DNA of 64,000 bases from Haliclona indistincta (lineage: Eukaryota; Porifera; Demospongiae; Haplosclerida; Chalinidae). The notes below the pieces were generated by a model that was not told the origin of the DNA, did not search any database, and was given only the letters and a program-made list of their open reading frames with translations. The position numbers were made by a program, and so were the translations under genes. This document shows, one piece after another, positions 57,843-64,000 of this stretch. Each line of letters opens with the position of its first letter. Position 1 is the stretch's first letter. The DNA lies in contig OZ024783.1 in NCBI GenBank assembly GCA_964017065.1, positions 14,949,820 through 15,013,819 of the forward strand. Reading direction: 5' to 3'.

Positions 57843-58509
57843 TTATGGTCTAATTATTGCATTCTTGAGCCTGCAACAAAGCCCACCAGCTTCTCTTTGA
57901 TAATGCTGAAACCAGAACAGAGAAACCGGCAAAGTCAAACAACAATGCATAGCATAGCAATTTCGGCTCACCTCAATGAGTTCGATGAGGTTATCAAAAA
58001 GACTCTCACCACCGTCCAAGGACAACTGATCGTTCTGATACATGCTCACTCTATAATGCTCTACAGCACCTTGAAAACTAATAGAAAACAAAAAACCATT
58101 AATAAATTGGTGTAAAAGTGTGACGCTTATGAACTTGCAAAACTCAAGGCATAAGACTAGCATGCAATGTTAGCTTTAGATGAAAAGTCTATTAGAATAT
58201 CATTATTTTGTTACACTTACGCAATACTGATTGAGTAGTTTCCTATCTGTCCTTGACTCATTCGTACAAGAAAGACACCATTTTGCAATGGTTGTTCACT
58301 CAGTCTTAATTCAGCTTCTTCTCTGGTTATGTCGCCATGATACCAGCTGATGAAAGATTGAGACAAAGAGCTATGGCAAGAGCTAGCATGCAGTTTGTAA
58401 TGTGCATGTCATACAGCAAGCACATGCAGTGAATACTTGCTCGTTTCTAAGGTAAGTAAGCGAAGGTAATTGTGTGCGTGTCTCACATTTGGTCACCAAG
58501 AGCTGCCAT
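57843..58509 (-). CDS. SH2-only mini-protein, 105 aa
   Basis: Four exons: 58509-58487 (MAALGDQ), 58346-58221, 58077-57972 and 57905-57843, each with GT-AG ends and fitting phases. Almost the whole product is one SH2 domain: IWYHGDITREEAELRLSEQP, NGVFLVRMSQGQIGNYSISI with the FLVR Arg, VEHYRVSMYQNDQL, SLFDNLIELIEHYQRE, then GLCCRL as in Src-type domains, and a six-residue end before TAA. Free-standing SH2 proteins of this size (SAP/EAT-2 style) modulate phosphotyrosine signalling by occupying receptor tails. The resemblance is in architecture, not proven orthology. It lies head-to-head with the TRIM gene: 139 bp separate the two start codons, so they may share a promoter. Confidence 0.82.
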
Positions 58510-58647
58510 GATCGTGTTTTCCCGCAAAGCAAAAGATACAGAAAGGGCGTGGCTCAACAACTTCACCAACTATGCCGTATGTTTCAATAATACGAATTCA
58601 AAGAGTGTAATAGTTTCGTTTGTTCTTCCTGAGAGATATCGGAGATC

Positions 58648-61600
58648 ATGCAGTGCCCCAACTGTAAGGAGAACTACAACACAGAGGGAGCGCGTCAACC
58701 ACGTATCATCATCACGTGTGGACATAGTTTCTGTCGTAAGTGTATTCAGAGTCTACGCAAAGATGGCGGTACCTTGAACTGCCCCCAGTGCGGGCAGCTG
58801 TGCTCTGAACCAGACGCCCCCAATGTTGCGCTCATGGGCTACATCGATGTGCAAATGCAACGAGCTCAAAAACCTGAAAAAGTCCGAGAAATTCCCGCCC
58901 CTAAACAAGCCTTGATCTGCCAGCAATGCAACAAGGTGGATGCTTACTTCATCTGTTTTCAATGCCTACCGACTGGGTTTAGGTTCTGTCGTGAGTGCAA
59001 CCGTCTAGAGCACGACAGGGAGTTTGGTCCTGTACGCAGCCACAAACCAAGACCAATAGATGAGGTCAAGTACGGAGCCATCCTGCCCACATGCACCCAG
59101 CACAGCCGTGTGTGTGAGTATTTCTCGTTTGGTGAGAACCAGTTTGCATGTGACGAGTGTCGACAAGAGGCTGAGCACAATCCCGACAAGTTCATGGACA
59201 TTGAGGCAGCTGTCACTCTGGTCCGCGGCAAGATTCCTCCTCTAATGACCAAGGTCTCAACAATGCGAGACCAGCTGCAAGCAATACAGGTGTGTGTTAG
59301 TAGATTGTGACCATTATGGTGCAAAGGAGTGCAAGAAAGATGAGTTACCGTATAGTGAGACATTTTTGCGGGAGAAAATTTTCGCGGATGCGCAAGATAG
59401 AGCATTTCGCAACTAATATTTTCGCGAATCAGTGCTATTGCCCTATCTTTGTCAACAAAAACAAGACATTTGCGGATAGTATTTTCGCGAATAGCCTGTA
59501 ATTCGCAAAATTCACGAAAATATTCTCCCGCAAAATTTCCAGCTATATGGTACATTCTTTGGTACATTCATGTAACGGGAGGTTAACCCATGACTACTGA
59601 GGTGGTACGCTATAACCGAGAGTGGTTAATTTTACTGTTCGAGGGCACAAGGTGCACAAGGGCGGTAAAATTAATCCCCAAAGTTATATCGCGTACTGCC
59701 GAGGTGTCATGTGTTGACCATTTTGTAGCCCAGGAAGCTTGAGAATACTGCTCTTATGGACATAAGCTCATATCAGTTCAGTGTTTTGAGAGATCAATAC
59801 ATTTCATTGCTCTTTTATAATAATAATTATGTAAAGCATTATTCGGCTTAAAATAATGATGTTTTATTCGGCCTCCACATAAATATTCTGTGTGGTTTAT
59901 TATTTTGGACTCCATGTGCAATTTATTCAGGCTCCACGTCCAATTTATTCAGCCTCCACGTCCAATTTATTCAGCCTCCACGTCCAATTTATTCAGCCTC
60001 CATGTCCAATTTATTTAGGCTCCACTTCCAATTTATTCAGCCTCCACTTCCAATTTATTCAGGCTCCACGCCAATTTATTCAGGCTCCACGCCAATTTAT
60101 TCCGGCTCCACGTCCAATTTATTCAGGCTCCACGTCCAATTTATTCAGCCTCCATGTGCAATTTATTCAGCCTCCATGTGCAGTTTTATTTGTGATGGAT
60201 GTGGTGTTGATTATGATTTTGAAATTAATTTGAAAGTCAAAACTGCAATACTACTGTCTACTGTGTAGACAAGCCTATCAGCAGTGTCTATTCAAAAAAA
60301 CACTTGTGCATCCTTTGGTCATAATAATTATTAATACTCAAAGGAGTTGTCACAAATAGTACCAAGTGGGTTTAATCCCTCAAGACCACGTTTAAAGGTT
60401 TCACATAGTTTAGGGTCACAATAATTATTGGGTGTAGGCTCTGTTGCTGGTAGCTATAGACGCTCAAATATCAGTAAGTATGCAGAGTTTAAAGTTTATG
60501 GTCAAGTATGCATTGGTCTGTTATCACTATTAATTTTATGGCTTTACAAATCGTTGCACAAAGTGGTCATTAAATTAATGACCACTAAAATTATTTTACT
60601 CTTTCTTTCTCTCCCTCCCTCTCTCTTCTTTCCTCCCTTCACTCCCATCTCCCTCCCTCTCCCTCTCTCTCTCCCCTCCCTCCCTCTCTTTCTCCCTCTC
60701 TCTCCCTCCCTCCTCCCTCTCTCTCTCCCTCCCTCCCTTCACTCCCATCTCCCTCCCTCCCTTCACTCCTATCTCCCTACCTACCTCCCTCTCCCCTCCC
60801 TCTCTCCCTTCACTCCTATCTCCCTCCCTCCCTCTCTCCCTCTCTTCCTCCCTCTCTTCACCCCCATCTCCCTTCCCCTCTTTCTCTCTCTCTCATCATT
60901 CTCTTGGGTTACTCCTTCTCTATCTCTTTTGCTCGCTCCTTCTCTCTTGTCTTCTTTTAGGCTGTGCTAAATGACCACCTATCCCACATCGACCAAGCCA
61001 GGATGTCCACCAGTGATAAACTTCATGTCGAGTTTCAGGATCTTGAACTACAACTAAGAAAAAGATTAGCTGAGCTTGAGTCGAGAGTGGAAGACACAGT
61101 GAGATTCTTTTTATCTACTTGTTGTGTGCAAGCTGTTTCTGGTGGTTTATTTCAGGATCACTTAGTTTTCGTTTAACAAGCCTAATACAATACACATTCG
61201 AAACACGTACGCACATGTGCAGTTAACTGTCACCACTCTAATACGACCGCATGCTTACATGCCGGATAAACTATACATTTATGTTGAGAGTCAAATGGTT
61301 AAGAATCTTACACATTGTAGAGATTATTGTTTTAGGGCGAGCATAGGTATAGATAAATGTAACATAAACTTGCATGGTTGAAGTAACCCTCAAATGAAAC
61401 AAGATTGTTTTCCTTAGCTAATACATTATTGTCAATCTGTTTTGACATGTAGTGGTTAGGTTTAGGTACACAGATTATTTTGAAGAAAGCTTCTGTGTGT
61501 TGTTGTACATGTAGCCCATGAACATTGCTGTTTCCCAAAGCAAGTGCAATACCGTAAAGTTGGAAATTTTCGATGGAGAAAATTTTCGCGAATGCACGAG

Positions 61601-63312
61601 ATAGAGCATTTCGCGAATAATATTTTTGCGAATCAGCGCTATTGCCCTATCTTTGTCAACATATACAAGACATTCTTGGATAATATTTTCGCGAATAGCC
61701 TGAAATTTGCGAAAATATTTCCCACGAAAATTTCCCGCTATATGGTAGATCTCACCAATCTGAGCCTTGGACACTGCGTTATAATGGATACTTCACACAT
61801 GTGTAAATAAGTATTATTGCAGACAGTCAAAATTTTAATGGTTTTCAGATTAGTGAGGTCAAAATAATTATATTTTTCTTATTTCAGGCAACTCATCGCA
61901 AGCGTCTGTTGAATGAGCAGCTGGAGCGTGTGGAAGTAGCACTAGGCGCTACAGCTACCTCTCTCATCCAAGCGAATATGCTCAACCAAATGCAAGACTA
62001 CACACTGCTACAGCGAGCTCGCACCATCTTGGAGCAGATGAGAAAACAGATCCAGCAACAGCAGGAGGAATACCTGGAGCCAGTTGTTAATCCCGAGATA
62101 GCTGTGTACATTCCTCCCCAGTTCGAGGAGACTATCAAGTCACTGGGTGTGATCAGTGGAGGCAGCACTCCTAACCTACTACCAGTCACCATTGACGCTG
62201 GCTTGATACTAGTGAAATGGGAGGCCCCAGAGAACAAGGTTATAGCCTACGAGATCACATGCGACATGATTCTGGTGGACGACTCAGAACTCACTCTTAT
62301 TCCGATTCCACCTTTTCCACGCAAGTGTGAAGTCGACGGCAAAGACACCGAGAAACGAATCGACAACATCATCCCCGGCAAGAAGTATCGCTTCCGGATA
62401 CGTAGTCTCGATCAGGCTGGCTGGGGGCAATGGAGCCCTTCTATCACTGGGAAGATGCCTGGTTTTCCACTCAAGATAGGGTTCACGAACTCCATCATTA
62501 AGCTACAGCTTCCAGCTGATGGTCTGTATCATATTGTCGCTGCTGGTGCTAAGGCAGCAGATGGTTTGAAGAAGAAGGGAGGCCGTGGAGCAATCATTGA
62601 AGCTACCTTTGCACTGAACAAGAACGATTTCCTCGAGATCCTAGTCGGAGGCAAGTCAGAGCAGCGAGGTCCTTGTAGCGGTGGAGGAGGAGGCACTTTC
62701 GTAGGCCTCAATGGACGGCAAGATCTCTTGATAGCTGCCGGAGGAGGTGGTGGAACTCGAGGCTACGATGACGAAGACCAGGAAGGCAAAGACGCCAATA
62801 CAGACATCACCGGGTACGCAGGTCATGGCAGAGAATGGGCTCAAGGAGGCAACAACGGTCGTGCCGGCAAAGACGCTAACTACACTGGTCCTTGCTGGGG
62901 TTATGGCGGGGCTGGGTATGTTGAAAATTCTACCACGGCTCAGTCGTTTGTAGCCGGTGGAATGCCTGGTGATGGTGGCGGATTCGGAGGAGGTGGAGGC
63001 GTTGGAGCTTATGGAGGTGGAGGAGGAGGCGGTTACTCTGGCGGTGGGGGAGGAAGAGGAGGAGGTGGGGGAGGGAGCTATATTCGTCAAGAAGGCATCA
63101 GGCAGAAGCGGAGTCTCGGCAGCATGGGGGATGGCTGGGTCTACGTTGGGTTACTCGATGACGACAGCGACGAAGAAGACGACGAAGATAGAGACTTCAT
63201 ACCTGGTACACCCGAGGAGATACTAGTAGGAGAGCAAGAGATAGCACAGCTAAAGGCCCACATCCCTATTCCAGTAGAGCAACAGAGGAGCACCCATCAC
63301 ACTGAATCATGA
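58648..63312 (+). CDS. TRIM-type protein: RING, B-boxes, coiled coil, FN3 and ALK/LTK-like glycine-rich domain, 734 aa
   Basis: Exons 58648-59289, 60961-61098 and 61888-63312, all phase 0. Residues 3-50 form a C3HC4 RING (CPNC, CGHSFCRKC, CPQC), expected to recruit a ubiquitin-conjugating enzyme. Residues about 90-190 hold two B-box-like zinc modules (CQQCNKVDAYFICFQC; CTQHSRVCEYF...CDEC). About 200-340 is coiled coil (LNDHLSHIDQ, LELQLRKRLAELESRVE), the TRIM dimerisation part. About 360-465 is a fibronectin III domain (VKWEAPENKVIAYEI, YRFRIRSLDQAGWGQW). About 470-690 resembles the glycine-rich extracellular region of ALK/LTK kinases: GLYHIVAAGAKAADG, FLEILVGG, GGGGGTFVG, LLIAAGGGGG, GGGFGGGGG and a closing GWVYVG. 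The tail is acidic (DDDSDEEDDEDRD). No signal peptide, so the protein should be cytosolic. The usual C-terminal SPRY or NHL domain is replaced by FN3 plus glycine-rich domain. Confidence 0.88.
59346..59552. mobile_element. MITE, family A, in TRIM intron 1
   Basis: Ends TACCGTATAGTGAGACATTT and AATTTCCAGCTATATGGTA, with the internal GCAAGATAGAGCATTTCGC and GCCCTATCTTTGTCAACA shared with 61550-61747. Confidence 0.8.
59915..60190. repeat. Minisatellite, about 22 bp unit, TRIM intron 1
   Basis: About 12 copies of TTCAGGCTCCACGTCCAATT with single-base variants. Non-coding; the frames it opens lack context. Confidence 0.93.
60598..60958. repeat. CT-rich low-complexity tract before TRIM exon 2
   Basis: About 360 bp of CCCTCTCTCTCC and CTTCACTCC units reaching the acceptor at 60960, so it doubles as an extreme polypyrimidine tract. 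Confidence 0.92.
61550..61747. mobile_element. MITE, family A, in TRIM intron 2
   Basis: Starts ACCGTAAAGTTGGAAATTTT and ends TTTCCCGCTATATGGTA. Shares the core GATAGAGCATTTCGCGAATA with the intron 1 copy. Confidence 0.8.
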
Positions 63313-64000
63313 CAATAGTAGACAATTTCAATTTAAACACTAAAATCAATAACATTAATTTTCATAATACTATCACGTTGACAATCTGTTAGTGTAATTA
63401 TTATGAATTTTTTTTCATTTCGTATTTGAAGTTACAGTATAAAAAAAATTTCTATTGAAAGTACTGTAAAATTTTACAATGGTTATTCCATGTGTCATGC
63501 ATCATATTATCATAATTTAGTTGATCAAAGCATGTTTATGATCAAAGGTGAAGTGGTGTCGTCCCTGATAGAGGGTAATTCAAGTTTGTCCTATACACAG
63601 TTCCATTGTGTTCACAACTTTGATTAGGAGAAGCTCAAGAGTGTATTATAATTAACCACCAGCTGGACATACCAGCATGTTCTCACTGCTGTGACATGCG
63701 GTATTAGAGTAGTAAGGTTGCATTGTGGTGTTACGCTATTCCAACCCAAGAGTCTGTTATACGTCACAAATTCACATTTCTTTGACCATTCACATTCCTT
63801 CAAGCCAGAGCTGAACATTATATAATTTTATAGTAATATATAGTACTCTTGGTAGAACCCCTCTAATCCAGACACCGTTTGGGACCCCACAACAAGTGTA
63901 TGTACGAATTAGAGAGGTGTCCATATTTCAGGGGTTGCTAATTTTACCATACAAAGTGAAGAGTTTGGGATCTTAAAAGTGAGTGTCCTTATTTCAGAGA
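63313..64000. other. 3' flank of TRIM gene, with a pogo-like MITE end
   Basis: No clear AATAAA directly after the stop. 63853-64000 contains GTAGAACCCCTCTAATCCAG, an end of the pogo-like family seen at 33.1-33.4 and 52.87 kb. No gene recognised. Confidence 0.5.

Noticed and set aside
60428..60970. 180-residue ORF with Leu-Pro-Ser runs
   Set aside because: Lies within the CT-rich tract of TRIM intron 1.
1..64000. CRISPR array or bacterial operon
   Set aside because: The tandem repeats lack unique spacers of constant size and the genes have spliceosomal introns; the window is eukaryotic.

Overview
The window looks like a piece of an animal nuclear genome, most likely a sponge close to Amphimedon. 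It is AT-rich, its introns are short with clean GT-AG ends, and many non-autonomous DNA transposons are present. The genes are metazoan-type: CHORDC1, OSCP1, SH2 adaptors, a TRIM protein and a secreted DRGH nuclease. No bacterial gene layout, CRISPR array or rRNA was seen. Exon models were built by hand from splice sites and reading-frame continuity, without transcript data.

Layout, left to right. 0.4-1.8 kb: the 3' end of CHORDC1 (+). 4.6-8.1 kb: an intronless 1170-residue surface protein (beta-helix ectodomain plus a multi-pass membrane domain) (-). 9.6-11.2 kb: a large palindromic mobile element. 11.7-20.6 kb (-): a secreted DNA/RNA non-specific endonuclease followed by a very large beta-rich protein; linking exons keep frame, so this could be one fused gene. 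20.9-23.1 kb: a helical-repeat-like gene with an apparent frameshift (-). 23.9-25.7 kb: a nest of three transposons inside a fourth. 27.3-28.6 kb: an intronless multi-pass membrane protein (-). 29.8-35.2 kb: a complete 12-exon OSCP1 gene (-).

37.7-38.5 kb holds a candidate secreted peptide precursor (+). 39.4-45.9 kb is a roughly 5 kb minisatellite block with direct repeats around it. 47-55 kb is a duplicated, decayed copy of the neighbourhood: an SH2 pseudogene, an OSCP1 pseudogene and a second peptide precursor (+). 56.6-58.5 kb has two SH2-domain genes (-). 58.6-63.3 kb has a TRIM-type gene (+) with RING, B-boxes, coiled coil, fibronectin III and an ALK/LTK-like glycine-rich domain.

The most interesting system is the pair of paralogous peptide-precursor genes. 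They share a signal peptide, a short spacer and a C-terminus, but each has expanded a different tandem peptide: SALPPGR in one, and 13-residue DEPVWGR-containing units with basic residues in the other. Both have Gly-Arg sites of the kind used for C-terminal amidation. Each sits head-to-head with an OSCP1 copy, and comparing the copies shows that a transposon-rich block of about 2.3 kb was inserted between OSCP1 and the first precursor.
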